NCBI RefSeq assembly: GCF_008831285.2
Contig: NC_045150.1
Span: 7,142,001-7,206,000 of the forward strand
Direction: 5' to 3'
Source: Nymphaea colorata
Taxonomy: Eukaryota > Streptophyta > Magnoliopsida > Nymphaeales > Nymphaeaceae
Length of the DNA stretch: 64,000 nt
The notes beneath the pieces were generated by a model. The model was not told the DNA's origin. It searched no databases and saw nothing but the letters and a program-made list of their open reading frames with translations. The position numbers and the translations under genes were made by a program. Each line of letters opens with the position of its first letter. The stretch's first letter is position 1. This document shows positions 12,352 to 23,549 of the stretch, one piece after another.

Positions 12352-12556
12352 AGTAGCAGAGCTACTTGTGCGCTGGTGTTGTTCATTGCTCACGCCAGCC
12401 AACACCACTCCTTGAAATTTTTTATTAGGAAGGAGCTGGACCTGGGTCCAGCCAGATATGGTGCCCCTCACCAGACTCATGTCAATGCCCCATAGGCACC
12501 CAACCCACGACTAAGGTAAGCTCCCCTTTGATAAAATTTTCTGGCTCCGCCACTGG
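12352..12556. mobile_element. Non-autonomous repeat, GGCGGAGCCA family (copy 2)
   Basis: Starts AGTAGCAGAGCTACTTG and ends TTTTCTGGCTCCGCCACTGG. The internal AAGGAGCTGGACCTGGGTCCAGC palindrome is the counterpart of the one in copy 1 near 4.1 kb. It is a short element without coding capacity. Confidence 0.6.
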
Positions 12557-12639
12557 CCACATCATAATCCATGCCATAATCTACCGTAACAATAAACAGT
12601 TACTCGTCTTACTTTTCAGCTATTAAAACTAAAATCTTA

Positions 12640-12774
12640 GAATATGAAAGATCTATTCAGGACAGCGCAGGCATACATTGAGATTGCATATTTCATTTAG
12701 TAGGAATACATTCAGATGGCAGATTTTGATTTGGCAGGGATGGAGCTAAAGAAAGCAATGGAGATTGATCATGT
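12640..12774 (+). pseudogene. Relict TPR exon of an FKBP62/cyclophilin-40-type immunophilin
   Basis: The plus strand reads LFRTAQAYIEIA, then after an AG-bounded break YIQMADFDLAGMELKKAMEI and DH, ending exactly at a canonical GTAAGG donor. In plant FKBP62 (ROF1/2) the third TPR motif reads approximately ALYRRAQAYI..ADLDLAE.DIKKALEIDP, so order and spacing match closely. The first helix seems to be present twice (AYIEIA, EYIQMA), with a stop between. No FK506-binding domain or other TPR exon is visible in the window, so this is a transposed or decayed fragment. Confidence 0.55.
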
Positions 12775-12989
12775 AAGGAGCGGTTCTGAAATTTTGTAGT
12801 AAAGTCTTTGTTTTTATGGAAATTAGACTTTCACTTGGATATGTAATCATGCGGTGGTTTGGTTCTCTATGGTTCTGGTGTTCTCTCCTATGCTCGTGAG
12901 GAGAAAAAGAACCAGGAAATTCGAAAAGTAGACGGCCTTCAACATGATTCCTTGCTGATAGATAGCTGGGTCTGGCGATCATCTATTGC

Positions 12990-14100
12990 TCCATAATATT
13001 GTAAAGATGCCAATTAGAGTCAAAAGGTGGTGTATTTTTACCTTGTCCCTTTGAGTAGCGCTCGAGATGGGGACAACGAGGACATTCTTGTTGAAGTTTC
13101 GCATTTTCTGTTATTCACAAAATTACAAGATTATTTTCCTTATAAATCCATGTAATTTCATTACATATATACTTAAACCTTTAACTACCATCACAAAATA
13201 AAAGTAAATAACTCGCACCACCTAAACCTTTTCTTTTAAGGCGAACTTCCCAGCCCCACTAGTTCTCTTTCTTGCTACGCCTATTCTCAAAATCATTTTT
13301 GCCTTTCGTGGTTTCTCTGGTCTGTCATTTTCTTTTTGGATGTTCGAATGTTCGAGGGTGTTCTGGGTGTCATGCCCATAAGAAGGGCGGGCGTGAAAGG
13401 TTGCTCCCCTTTATTGACACGCAACACAGCGCGGCCATTAAACATTCTTTCATGCCAACGTCGACACAACAATTCACGTTCGATCAATGCTGTATTCAGT
13501 AGCTTTTGGTTGTTCGTGAAGAACAGGTGTAAAAAGATTGTCTTGTGGTTGAGAAATCCCTCTCCCTCTCTCTTATTTTGTTTTTGCTGTTTGTTTTTAT
13601 ATCTAAGAGACTTCTTGTTCTCAAACATTCTCATTTTATCATCTCTCTTTTCTTTCTCTCTCTCTCTCTCTCTTTTGCATTGTTGATTCCTTTCCAGGAT
13701 CCAATGGGCACTTCATCTTGTTTATGAATAGCTTTATTTTTATCTTTTCCACCCGCAGGTTCTCTTGAAACTCATCATTGAATTCGCAAATTCGATCTAT
13801 ATGACTTGTTGCAATTGATTCCGTCATTGTTGGCGCTTCAACGTTTCAGATTGGTTCTTGGTTGTTTCAACTTGTTTTTTCTTACATCGAAGTATCATAA
13901 AAGAGGAAAGACACTAAACCAGTATAATGATTCTGAAAATTTATGGAAACATGCCTACCCTTTGACATATTCACAATGGCGTTCACATTTTTTTTAATAA
14001 ATAGACTAAGTTCCCATATATTTCTAACCGTGATGTCCAGCCCTAACATGAGGCTGCGTGTTAAGACTTCAAATTATGCAGATCATGTCCTTCATGATAT
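12990..14100. other. Intergenic, no recognised gene
   Basis: Contains a (CT)n run at about 13651-13672 and several short overlapping open frames on both strands (13272-13727) that do not resemble known proteins. Confidence 0.4.
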
Positions 14101-14114
14101 AAATTACTTTTCTT

Positions 14115-14115
<1 letters not shown>

Positions 14116-14167
<52 letters not shown>

Positions 14168-14192
14168 GATATATATATATATATATATATAT
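14116..14192. repeat. Compound (CA)n(TA)n microsatellite
   Basis: About 20 CA units run directly into alternating TA. Confidence 0.95.
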
Positions 14193-14337
14193 GAAAACAG
14201 GAAACTATTTTCTCACAAAAAAGGCACTTGTTCACTAACTAACACCACCCTCCAATCAGATCATTAGTGTTAGAAGAAGAGAGGTCATCCATTTAACTAG
14301 CGCATTTTTCGCATTTTCATCATTTTTAACTCATAGC

Positions 14338-14409
14338 ACAGTCCATTGTTAAGGGCCATAACGTATAACACACTCCATTGTTAAGGGCCATAACATATAA
14401 CGCAGTCCG
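14338..14409. repeat. 36-bp tandem duplication
   Basis: CCATTGTTAAGGGCCATAAC occurs twice in succession, followed by GTATAAC and ATATAAC. The spacer reads ACACACT between copies and GCAGT after. Confidence 0.85.
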
Positions 14410-14861
14410 AGGAGGCCATGGCACAAGCAAAACTCCCCCAACCTGTTCGTGGTGTTAGGTGAATCTTCAACAAACACAGTATCTTAGTGGGCATCTTCAT
14501 TTTTTCACTATACTTTTATAGAACTTGCATTTAAGATGTGCTTTCAGGAAATCAACAAAAAGGGTTACTCTTGACTTTTAAAATCTGACGAGAACCAATG
14601 AGTTTTGGATGTTGGTGATGAAGCAAGAACCAATCTATAGCATTTTCTAATTTTTTATAACTAGAGAACTAGCAAAACCATACAAGTCACTCTTCATGAT
14701 TTTTTTTTTTTTTCATTGAAGGGTTTGTGATCAACCGTCGACTCCACTTCCTGCATCTGACTTTGGAGCCAAATTGGAACATGGTAGGCCGTTGACCACT
14801 TGGCCAAAGACTATGTGTGCTTGTTTATCCCTAGATTGATTGATCAAGGACTCGGTGACCA

Positions 14862-15040
14862 ATGGCGGAGTCAGAAAAATTTTCTGAAAGGACACTGATT
14901 CACAGGTTTTTATATCTGAAGAGTCACTTACATATATAACAAAGTAAATATTAAATAAACTTCATCTAAAAATGAAAAAAAATTGAGAAGCTGGTGTGGG
15001 CAACTGCCCACACCAGCCTATATATAGCTCTGCCACTCTC
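14862..15040. mobile_element. Non-autonomous repeat, GGCGGAGCCA family (copy 3, reverse)
   Basis: Opens AATGGCGGAGTCAGAAAAATTTT and closes TAGCTCTGCCACT. An internal perfect palindrome GGTGTGGGCAACTGCCCACACC lies at about 14992-15014. The orientation is opposite to the copies at 4.0 and 12.4 kb. Confidence 0.6.
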
Positions 15041-15594
15041 GGTAAGTTCTTACATGGTTAGCCCATGTTCAGATGGCGAAACATGTGGAGGTGAGCGAGA
15101 GGATTAATCCTATAGTCTGAGTGAGATTCAAAGACCCTCCTTCCTTTTTGGCTTTATTCCCTTAGCTAAATTGTTCCAACTTTAAAGATGTTGTATAGGA
15201 AGGTCAATAGCTTAAAACCCTGAGTTGGAATATTGCAAATGAATCGGGTCTACTCGTTTAACCATCCGTTTTGAATCAGCCTATGCAAAATTTGGATTCA
15301 ATAACCAGTCAGATTCAGATATGGTAGATTCAGATATGGTATGCAGGTGAATTGAACCCGAATCTGAGTACGATATTTGATTCTGAAACTGTTAATCATT
15401 ACTCGGCACAGTAGCATATAAGTGTCAGATCTTATGCAAATCGGATCTGAAATTAGGTTTGAAAATGGCGAAATGAGCGCTTGAATCTGAACCCCATTAC
15501 ATAGGGACATGCACAATCAAATTGAATTCGTCAGGGAGCAGACCCAAGCCAAATTAAGATGATGATCAACAACTGAGGACCCTAACCACATACA

Positions 15595-16270
15595 AGGAGC
15601 AAGCCGAGATTGAGCTCGACTCGGAAAATTAAGTCCAAGCTTAAGCTCGACTCATTGATTCTCATGTCACTTGATTCATATTTGTTTTTTTAAATGAAAA
15701 TGAAAACCACAAAAAAATGTTAAAATTCATCAAAATTACCAACATACTCCAAAAGTTAACAAACAAACAACGAGCTGACTCGAGATTAAACGAGTCGAGT
15801 GAGTATACATAACTCAAGCTCAACTCGTTTATAACTCAAGTTTTAATTCAAGCCCAATTCGAGGTACGGGCAAATTCAAGCAACCCGAGTTGGCTCGATT
15901 TGTTATATATCTCTATTCAAACGTGCATTAAATTGGACACAGTCAGGCATTGTAAGAGTGCTTTTGAATCCTTATTCTTGAAAAAATGACTTCTAACATA
16001 AAAGCTTAGAGACGGTACGTCAACCATAAATCGACTCAACACATTAGTTACGTTCATCGACTCGAGTCAATCCATTAGGAATAGAAAATAACACAAATAA
16101 GTTAGTGTTAAACAAGTCTAAGCGAGTGTAATAGAGTTGAGTTCATCCAACTCGAACTCGACTTGTTTACAAACTCTAGTTATCAGTTAAGCTCGAGCTT
16201 GATTCGTTTACAAACTCGAGTATCGACTCGTTTAACTTACAAGTTGAGCTCGAATCGAACTTATCTAAGA
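15595..16270. repeat. GAGCTCGA-type dispersed repeat cluster
   Basis: Repeated GAGCTCGACTCG, AACTCGAGT and AAGCTCGAGCTTGATTCGTTTA words make this a self-complementary cluster, with at least two sub-copies (15595-15915 and 16130-16270) separated by AT-rich DNA. A third copy lies at 24575-24770. It is non-coding. Confidence 0.55.
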
Positions 16271-16609
16271 CATTCCTACCTCCAACCATCCGGTAGGGGG
16301 GAATCGTCTATGTTTGAACCTCGTTGGGATTCTGCAGCTAATACTCGCCCGGTCGAACGGCCGAGTCATGAGTCGTGAAAGTCTCTGGCTGACTTGGGTG
16401 AGAGTTGTTGAGTTTTTTGTTATATATATATGACAAAAACTCGACTTGGTTTCATGTGCGACTCGGTTGACTCAGAACGAGTCATGAGACATTTAGAATG
16501 CGGCTTGTTTTGTTCACAGGCACAGTTGAAAAAATTGTTATCAAGGTAGAGGTTTATGGTATATATGTACTTTGCAATGAAAAGGATTAAATTTCCTTGC
16601 ATTTCTAAC

Positions 16610-16715
16610 TGTGGGATCTATTTGAAACTCGGATTCTGGGAAGGTTTCTGTTTATCAGTGCTTGATATACATTACTTGCTGAGATAGCTATCAAGGTAAT
16701 TGAAATATGGAGACA
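16610..16715 (+). repeat. Second copy of the 11.34-kb direct repeat
   Basis: Matches 11340-11460 word for word over about 100 bp with scattered substitutions (GGGATCTATTTGAAACT, GGTTTCTGTTTATC, GATAGCTATCAAGGTAATTG). It lies just left of the segmental duplication that starts near 16.96 kb. Confidence 0.65.
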
Positions 16716-18223
16716 TGGACAGTGGGGGCTCTTCCTCTTTCTTTCCATGTGTTGGGAAGTGGGTAGTGTACAAACAACATTGAGAAAGACGACAACAATT
16801 GCCTACAAATAATAGATGAGAGAGAAGGAATCTGCCTCGAATGTCCATTGATGAATTACCCTAACCAAATCTCACCAGACGGGAAAGGTGCATTTGCAGT
16901 ACCAGTTGCCTAGCCTCTTAGCTTTTTAAAAAACTTTACATACATATACTTATTTATATATTAATTTAAGGATTTTCTTCTGTAATTTTTGAATTTCACG
17001 GCAAAATCTTTAAAGAAGCTCTTCATTAAAAATGTTACAATAAACCTGTGTATATAGCAAGTAATTAAGAAACAAACACACATGCAGTAAGGAATAACTG
17101 TAACATAATTCGAATATAATGAATCAAGTTGCTTCCTCACATACAGTCCATGTTTCATAAATCTACATACAAATCACAATTGAACTTGATACATGTGAAC
17201 TGTCTTTAACTCGACGGAGCACCGCCACTGCATTCTGAGATGGCTAAAAATAATATTCAACTTCCCTTTAGGTGACTGTGCTCCGATAAAACGGCATTCT
17301 GAGATGTTCGTGAATAACCTGCTGTTTGCATAACTTATCACGCAAACGCATAACTAGGTTTTCAAAATTAGTTAAAAAATGTGTTTTCATAAAATGTGGA
17401 TTTTCACAAAATCTGAATTTTATGCAAGAAGCCCCACAACAAAAAGTAGGAGCACCACAACAACAAAAAGAAAAAAGAAAGGAGATGTAGATGTGCAGAC
17501 CACCTTTTCCATCAACAAAAGAATGCAACAATAAGGAAAGTTACTTCGGATCCAGGCAATATTCGTTGTTAAATCTATCCACAATGGAAAGTGGCCAAGT
17601 TGGTTAAAATATGTCGGAATAAGACAGTGGCTAGATCTAAATCTATTATGCTTTGTGTACATATGAGTTCAAGTAAATTTGCTTGAATAAAACTTAATGA
17701 ATCACCTTTACGCATCCTGCTATTACAAAATAATTGTTCATAGTTATTATGTAAACATACATGCAAGTAGATTGCTGCAATAGATCGTCATAACTTGAAT
17801 CACAACTATCTTTTGTAGGTTTGACTTGTTTTTTTAAAAGTGCTTAGCTCTTCACAGTTAACATGTAGATATATGGGGACGAACTGAATGGGATAGGTTC
17901 AACAAACCGTCTTGATGATCATTTGAACTATGAACATCATATTTCGAATACATGTCATGCATATAGGCTTGTGCATGATGCATAAATGCACATGACTGTG
18001 TATATAATAGTTCTTAGGTCTTAGACCCGTCGAAAATCATCATCCACATCAACAGTTGTGACCAAAAAAAAAAAAGAGAGAAGAAATCTGGCAGCACATG
18101 CCATACCACAGAACTCTCCCCTCAACACGGACTTGCGAGAAGAAGAATAAGCCTTTGAAGCCGCGCCCAGCTCATAAGGGCCATGCGGACTTGACATCAT
18201 CCCCAGCTTCCTTCGGTGCAAGC

Positions 18224-18327
18224 TTTTTCTTTCATTTCCATAGCCAGCCAAATGACTACATGATCGTCGTCCTACTTTTTCTTTCATTTCCATAGCCAGC
18301 CAAATGACCACAGGATCGTCGTCCTAC
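18224..18327. repeat. 52-bp perfect-type tandem duplication
   Basis: Two adjacent units each contain TTTCATTTCCATAGCCAGCC followed by AAATGACTACATG or AAATGACCACAGG and then ATCGTCGTCCTAC. Only two bases differ between the units. It is present only in copy A of the segmental duplication. Confidence 0.9.
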
Positions 18328-18889
18328 TCTAACTCAGTTCACCATTTTGAACCTTATACAGAAGGTTTCTCCATGCCAGTTTCTTCTACATATACATTCT
18401 ACATATACAGCAGTTGAAGCATCTAAAGGAGAATTTGGGTTCTTTCTGGTCAGTAATGAAAGCAATCGCAAAGGGGGACCAAAAAACGCCTTTAGTTTTT
18501 CCTCCTTCATCGGCTCTTGCCACCTTCTTTAACAAGCCCTCGAACTTAAGGGACAGCATTTTTCAGGATTTGTCTATTCATTGGTAGAGGTTGTCAAAAG
18601 AAAGAAAGGGACAGCTATCTAATCAAAGTCAATAAGGTAATATGCAAAGAGGGCAACACAAGTTAATGTTAAATCACCAAATTTCTCTTTTGATTTTTTG
18701 TTCATGCATCATACATACATAGTAATGAGATCATTAAGATTTCCCTATCAATCCCTTGAAAAATTAAACATTTTATTGTCGAACATGTATAGAAATGTAT
18801 TCATGCGTGCATACTTGGACACTATGAAACTTCTGGTTTTCAAATTAAGAGTATGAGATAAGTGGAGAAATAAATATGTGGAAAACATG

Positions 18890-19652
18890 TGGAAATTGAC
18901 CAGGTCCTCGATCCACTCCAGCTTGGTGACCGTCCCGCGCCATGAGATCAGGATGTCCTTGCTATTCTTGGCATGCCGGAAAAACTTTCCGATGTTGGCG
19001 GTTGGTCGAGGCGTAGAGGTAGCGGTTCACCCGGTACCCGCAGTCCGACATGCCGAGTTTATCGAAGAAGGAATCTTTGTCGAAACGGCAAAGCGCCGTT
19101 AACTTCCTGTAGCGGATGACCTCGGCCCGCAGAAGCGGATCTGCGGGGTCCAACAGCCCAGTCCAATCGTTGTGCCCTTGGATTTCCTTCCACCTTCCGG
19201 CCAGATCTGCGGATCCCGCCGTCTTTGGCTTGGGCTGTTGCTTCGTAGTACTGTCTGTCGCTTGAGCTCTAACAGTGCCGGCGCCATGCTGCCGGAGAAA
19301 CGCCGGCCGGCCGTGGTTAATAACTTGATGGGCAACCATAATTAGATGATCAGAAGAGGTTTTCGTTGAGACTTCAACGATGGTGACTGGAACATAGATG
19401 AATGAGACATCGGATAAGGCAAGTGTCACATGAGGAGCTTGCTTGCTAAACTGTGAGCGGGCAGAAATGAAGCAATGATAAAAGCAGGAGCACCGCTGGT
19501 CTGAATAGAACAAAAGCTTTTTGGACCGTGGTTCAAGTGGAAGAGAAGGAGACCTTAGATAACTTGTTGATGATGATAGGATTGAAGCTGGTGGTTCAGT
19601 GGAAGTAGGGTTTGCAAACTTGAAAAGGAAGAGGATGGCTTGTGGATTTAAA
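18890..19652 (-). pseudogene. Decayed paralogue of the adjacent class-3 lipase (PLA1-type) gene
   Basis: This is the left-copy counterpart of the lipase gene at 21824-23359. It keeps the N-terminal part (for example VINHGRPAFLR, VRAQATDSTTKQQP, GSADLAGRWKEIQG, NDWTGLLDP, CGYRVNRYLYAST). The intact gene's start ATGGCTTCG is here ATTGCTTCA, so that start codon is lost. A block around the GEFTQACYDSF segment is deleted. One extra base after YLYAST (GGTTGGCGG versus GGTTGGGG in plus-strand order) shifts the frame. About 80 bp before the SWRGTV region is missing, and everything coding for the GHSLGG serine and the C-terminal half is gone, so 18890 joins straight to 3'-flank sequence. It is non-functional as a lipase. 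Confidence 0.85.
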
Positions 19653-20219
19653 TGCATAATTTTAACATATGAATGAGGATGGAGCTAGAAGTCGGAACTG
19701 ATGTACTTTATAAAATTATAGCATACAACCTCGAACTATAGCTACAAATATCCTTTTTTGGTTCTAAACAGTGAAAATGTTTAAACGATATAAATAGATA
19801 ATGTTGTCTGATGGAAAAAAAAATGGAGAATTTTTGGTAAATTTCAGAATAATTAATCTTTCCGTGAGAAAACGAAATTTAACCAAATCTTAAATAAAAT
19901 GCAAAAGAATATGAAAATAAAAATCTGTTAGCTAAAAACTGTAAAAAATACAAAAAAACGTGAAAACCCATGGAAAATGAAAAACTTAAAAAAAACACAT
20001 AAAAATAAGAGTTTTTGGGGTTTTGGATTTTTTCAAAAAACATGTTTTTTTTTATTTTTTTCGAACGACCGGCTTTTGACACTTTAAACACGTTCTTATG
20101 AATAATAAGAGTTTTCTGTAGGTATGTTCCAAATATGTCAAAATCGGTTGCAAGTGGGTCAAGACATCACGTACATACCATGATCAACTCAGAACCGTTC
20201 GATCAGCAGAGTTTGACAA

Positions 20220-20540
20220 AGAGTCGGGATGGGTTTCGACCCCAGCCCTGGCCAATTGGCCTGTGGAGTGGGGCCTGACTCAGCTCAATCAAAATATTAC
20301 TATTAATATTTAAAAATACTATTAAATATTTTTTCATATATTCAATATAAAAAACTTTAATTTTTCTTATATTTATATATATGATATAAATCTTTTAACT
20401 TTTTTTTGTTAAAATTGAATCGGGTCGGGTGGGGCCCTATGTGGTCCATGATGGGCTGGGCCAGGGTTATCAAGTTGGAGGTTGGGCAGACCCAACTTTG
20501 AATCGGGGCCCGGCCCCACTCGATGCGCCTACTCTATCTA
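20220..20540. repeat. Dispersed foldback repeat, GC-rich ends/AT core (copy 2)
   Basis: GGGTTTCGACCCCAGCCCTGGCC lies at the left and GGGCCCGGCCCCACTCG at the right, around a pure AT core (20290-20410). It sits between the two copies of the segmental duplication. Confidence 0.55.
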
Positions 20541-21823
20541 GGGCACAGTAGAGTAGAGGCCTCTTGGTGATTTCACAATGTCATGCAGCACCAGCTTGGG
20601 TTTTTTTATCTTTTGTTTAATAAGAAAAGAAGGTCATCGTAGTCATTTTCTTATAAAAGCTACTAAAGAAAAATAAATAAACACATAAAATATGCAAAAG
20701 GACGGGTTATTTTGAAGGATTTTCTCCCGTAATTTTTGAATTGCAGGGCAGAAACCAAAAAGTAGGAGCCCCACAAGAAAAAAAAAAAAAAAGAAAGAAA
20801 AGCACATGGGTTCCTGCTATTACAAAATAACTTTCTCAAAGTTAAACATATATAGAAACTCAAAGAGAGTGCTGCAAAAGATCGTCATAACTTGAATCAC
20901 AACTATATGTTGTGAGTTTGACTTGCGTTTAAAAGTACTTAGCTGTTCACAGTAAGATGACTTCCTATTTCGAAATTAATTGCTTATAGTTATCATGCAG
21001 ATATCTTCTATGGTTCACGATGCAGTTTCGTTTGACAATATTGTTATCGAGCCCTTTTATATTCATTTCAAACCAAGGAAGCAAGGCCTTTTCTGAACGG
21101 AGCTTGGATACTTCATTGTATGGTTCTAAATCAACACATACATCAACCAAAGAAAATGTTATAAAAGAAGAATTGCCTCTTGCTCACATGTTGCTCATGA
21201 CATGACGTGACATGATGTTTTTAAAGATGATGTATGATCAGTGATTTGACAGCATAAAAAAATAAGAAAACAAAAATAAAATATTATTTTCTTATCCCAC
21301 TTTCAAAGACACGTGATTGCATACCATAGTGCTTAGGTTTTGGACCCATAAAAAATCCTCATGTATCCACATCAACAGTTAAAAAAAGAAAAAAGCACAT
21401 TAATCACCAAAATGCCCTTCTGATTTTTTTATTTAAACCATTAATTTTCTTATGCATCAAGCATATAAGGGTCTAGAATACAAATATACATAGATCCATA
21501 CATATGAAAATAAGCGCACTAGGATCTAGGTTTGGCTTTCCTTCGATCAATCCCTTGAAAAATTAAACATTTTATTGCTCACAAACATGTTTAGAAATGT
21601 ATTCGGGCTTGCATACTTGTACACAGACTACGCAGTCTGACTTCTACAATGCTATGAAACCTCTGGTTTTCATATCAAGAGTATAAGATAGGTGGAAAAC
21701 GAAATATGTAGAAAACATTTGTTCTTCTTCTTTTTCATAAGGAGCACCGACGCGATATGCCATTGCATGGGAAATCCTCCGATCCACCGTTCTCGTGGCA
21801 CGATACGCGTCTAAGAATCTGAA

Positions 21824-23359
21824 TCATGAAGATTGAAGAGCCCTTTCCAGGTGAACATGAGTATCCGGAGGGTGGCCGTCGGTTGGAGCTCTCGCCGGCA
21901 ACACCAACCTGCCGTCGGCACTCCTAACCAGCCCTTTGTTCTCATACTGCTTCCAGTTTGGCGGCAATCCCAGCTCCTCGCTCAAGAAGTCGCAGCTCTT
22001 GTTCACCAAAGCCACATCCCTCTGAGTCGCGGACTCGAACTTCATGTTCTTCCCATGGTAGCCGTCGACCAAGTGCAGGTACATCTCCAAGTTATGGTAG
22101 CAGGTCACGTCATTCGTCTTCTTCAAGAACGAAGACCAAGCATGGTCCAAACTAAGCTGCATACCCACGTGGGTATACGCCATGGACCGGTGCAGCAACT
22201 CGTCCACAACCTTCGCCACCACATTCTTGTCATTCATCATCACGCCGGGAACCTGAGGGACCTTGTCATGAACGTTCACAGATCTCAAAACCTTCACTCC
22301 CAATTTCTCGCATCTTTCCTTGAACTTCATGTTGCCCACCCTCGGCCCACCGTAGGTGAAGAGCGTTATGGGTATCTTGGTTCCATCGGGCCTCACGTTC
22401 AGACCCTTCTCTGCTATGTCGTAGGCACTGAGCAGGGCTAGCGCCCCTCCCAGGCTGTGCCCAGTAATGGTGATGCTCAGCTCTTCGTCTTCGTCTTGGT
22501 AGAGGTCGACCAGCCTCTTCACCTCCGCCAGTATCTGTTCCCGAGCAGAGTACTTGCAGTAATGGCACTTGGACGTGTCATTCGTCACGTACAGGTCCAG
22601 GAACCCAGACTCCACCCTTATGGACGAGTCGCTGGTGAACCCGGTGGGCTTGAGGACGGTGACCAGATCCTCGATCCACTCCATCTTGGTGACCGTCCCG
22701 CGCCATGAGATCAGGATGTCCCGCCGCCCCAGCCGCTTGATCGCGTTGGCGTCCTCGCTCACGGCGACGTACCCCATCCAGTTAGCGTCCGTGCTCCACG
22801 CCTTGCTATTCTTGGAGTGACGGAAAAACTTTCCGATGTTGGGGTTGGTCGAGGCGTAGAGGTAGCGGTTCACCCGGTACCCGCAGTCCGACATACCAAG
22901 CTGCTCGAAGAAGGAGCCTTTGTCGAACCGGCAAGTGCCGCAGTGACTCGAGAACTCGTCGGAGTCGAAGGAGTCGTAGCAGGCTTGAGTGAACTCGCCG
23001 TAGCGGATGACCTCCGTCCGCAGCAGCGGATCTATGGGGTCCAGCAGCCCGGTCCAATCGTTACACCCTTGGATTTCCTTCCACCTTCCGGCCAGATCCG
23101 CGGATCCCACCGCCTTTGGCTCGGGCTGTTGCTTGGTAGTACTGTCTGTCGCTTGAGCTCTAACAGTGCCGGTGCCATGCCGCCGGAGAAACGCCGGTCG
23201 GCCGTGGTTAATAACTTGACGGGGAACCCTAATTAGATGATCAGAAGATGTTTTGGGCTTCAACGATGGTGACTGGAACATTGAATGAGATATCGGAGAA
23301 GGCACGTGTGACACCAGGGGCTTGCTTGCTAAACTGTGAGTGGGCAGAAACGAAGCCAT
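21824..23359 (-). CDS. Chloroplast-type phospholipase A1 / class-3 lipase (DAD1-like, PLA1-I family)
   Basis: An intronless frame gives 511 aa from the chosen ATG. Residues 1-68 are rich in Ser, Pro and Arg without acids, as in a plastid transit peptide. The lipase class-3 fold follows: SWRGTV at 218-223, the nucleophile motif GHSLGG at 300-305 (Ser302), FTYGGPRVGN at 334-343, NVHDKVP with Asp365, and a His-rich segment HNLEMYLHLVDGYHG (422-436) supplying the catalytic His. Family members hydrolyse sn-1 acyl chains of plastid phospho- and galactolipids, some feeding jasmonate synthesis; substrate cannot be read from sequence. The frame is open upstream to 23632, but a TTTAAAT box conserved with the paralogue lies inside that extension and family length (about 515 aa) supports Met at 23359. 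It could be PLA1-I-gamma or a DAD1-like lipase. Confidence 0.92.
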   Translation of the reverse strand: MASFLPTHSLASKPLVSHVPSPISHSMFQSPSLKPKTSSDHLIRVPRQVINHGRPAFLRRHGTGTVRAQATDSTTKQQPEPKAVGSADLAGRWKEIQGCNDWTGLLDPIDPLLRTEVIRYGEFTQACYDSFDSDEFSSHCGTCRFDKGSFFEQLGMSDCGYRVNRYLYASTNPNIGKFFRHSKNSKAWSTDANWMGYVAVSEDANAIKRLGRRDILISWRGTVTKMEWIEDLVTVLKPTGFTSDSSIRVESGFLDLYVTNDTSKCHYCKYSAREQILAEVKRLVDLYQDEDEELSITITGHSLGGALALLSAYDIAEKGLNVRPDGTKIPITLFTYGGPRVGNMKFKERCEKLGVKVLRSVNVHDKVPQVPGVMMNDKNVVAKVVDELLHRSMAYTHVGMQLSLDHAWSSFLKKTNDVTCYHNLEMYLHLVDGYHGKNMKFESATQRDVALVNKSCDFLSEELGLPPNWKQYENKGLVRSADGRLVLPARAPTDGHPPDTHVHLERALQSS

Positions 23360-23542
23360 GAAAAAAAGCAAGAGCACGCTGGTCTGAGTAGAAAAAAGGC
23401 TGGTTGGTGGTTCAAGTGGTAGAGAAGGGAAACTAAGAGAGCTTATCGGTGATGATGGCAGGATTGAAGCTGGTGATGAACCAACAGGTGGAGGAGTGGA
23501 AGTAGAGCTTGGAATCTTGGAAATGAAGATGATGGTTGGTGG

Positions 23543-23549
23543 ATTTAAA
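23543..23549 (-). promoter_or_regulatory. Putative TATA box of the lipase gene
   Basis: CTTTAAATCC on the minus strand lies about 185 bp before the chosen start. The equivalent ATTTAAATCC is conserved in the decayed copy at 19645-19651, although surrounding bases have diverged. A pyrimidine-rich leader follows. Inference only. Confidence 0.4.

Larger units (their letters stand above)
16960..20150. repeat. Left copy (A) of a ~3.2-kb tandem segmental duplication
   Basis: Blocks of this region recur in the same order in 20700-23955. Examples are the TTTTCTTCTGTAATTTTTGA segment, AAAAAGTAGGAGC.CCACAA, GATCGTCATAACTTGAATCA, CCACATCAACAGTT, ATCAATCCCTTGAAAAATTA, the lipase fragment and a TTTTTTTCGAACGACCGGC tail. 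Copy A has extra DNA at about 18090-18640, including a 52-bp tandem repeat, and lacks much of the lipase coding region. Confidence 0.85.
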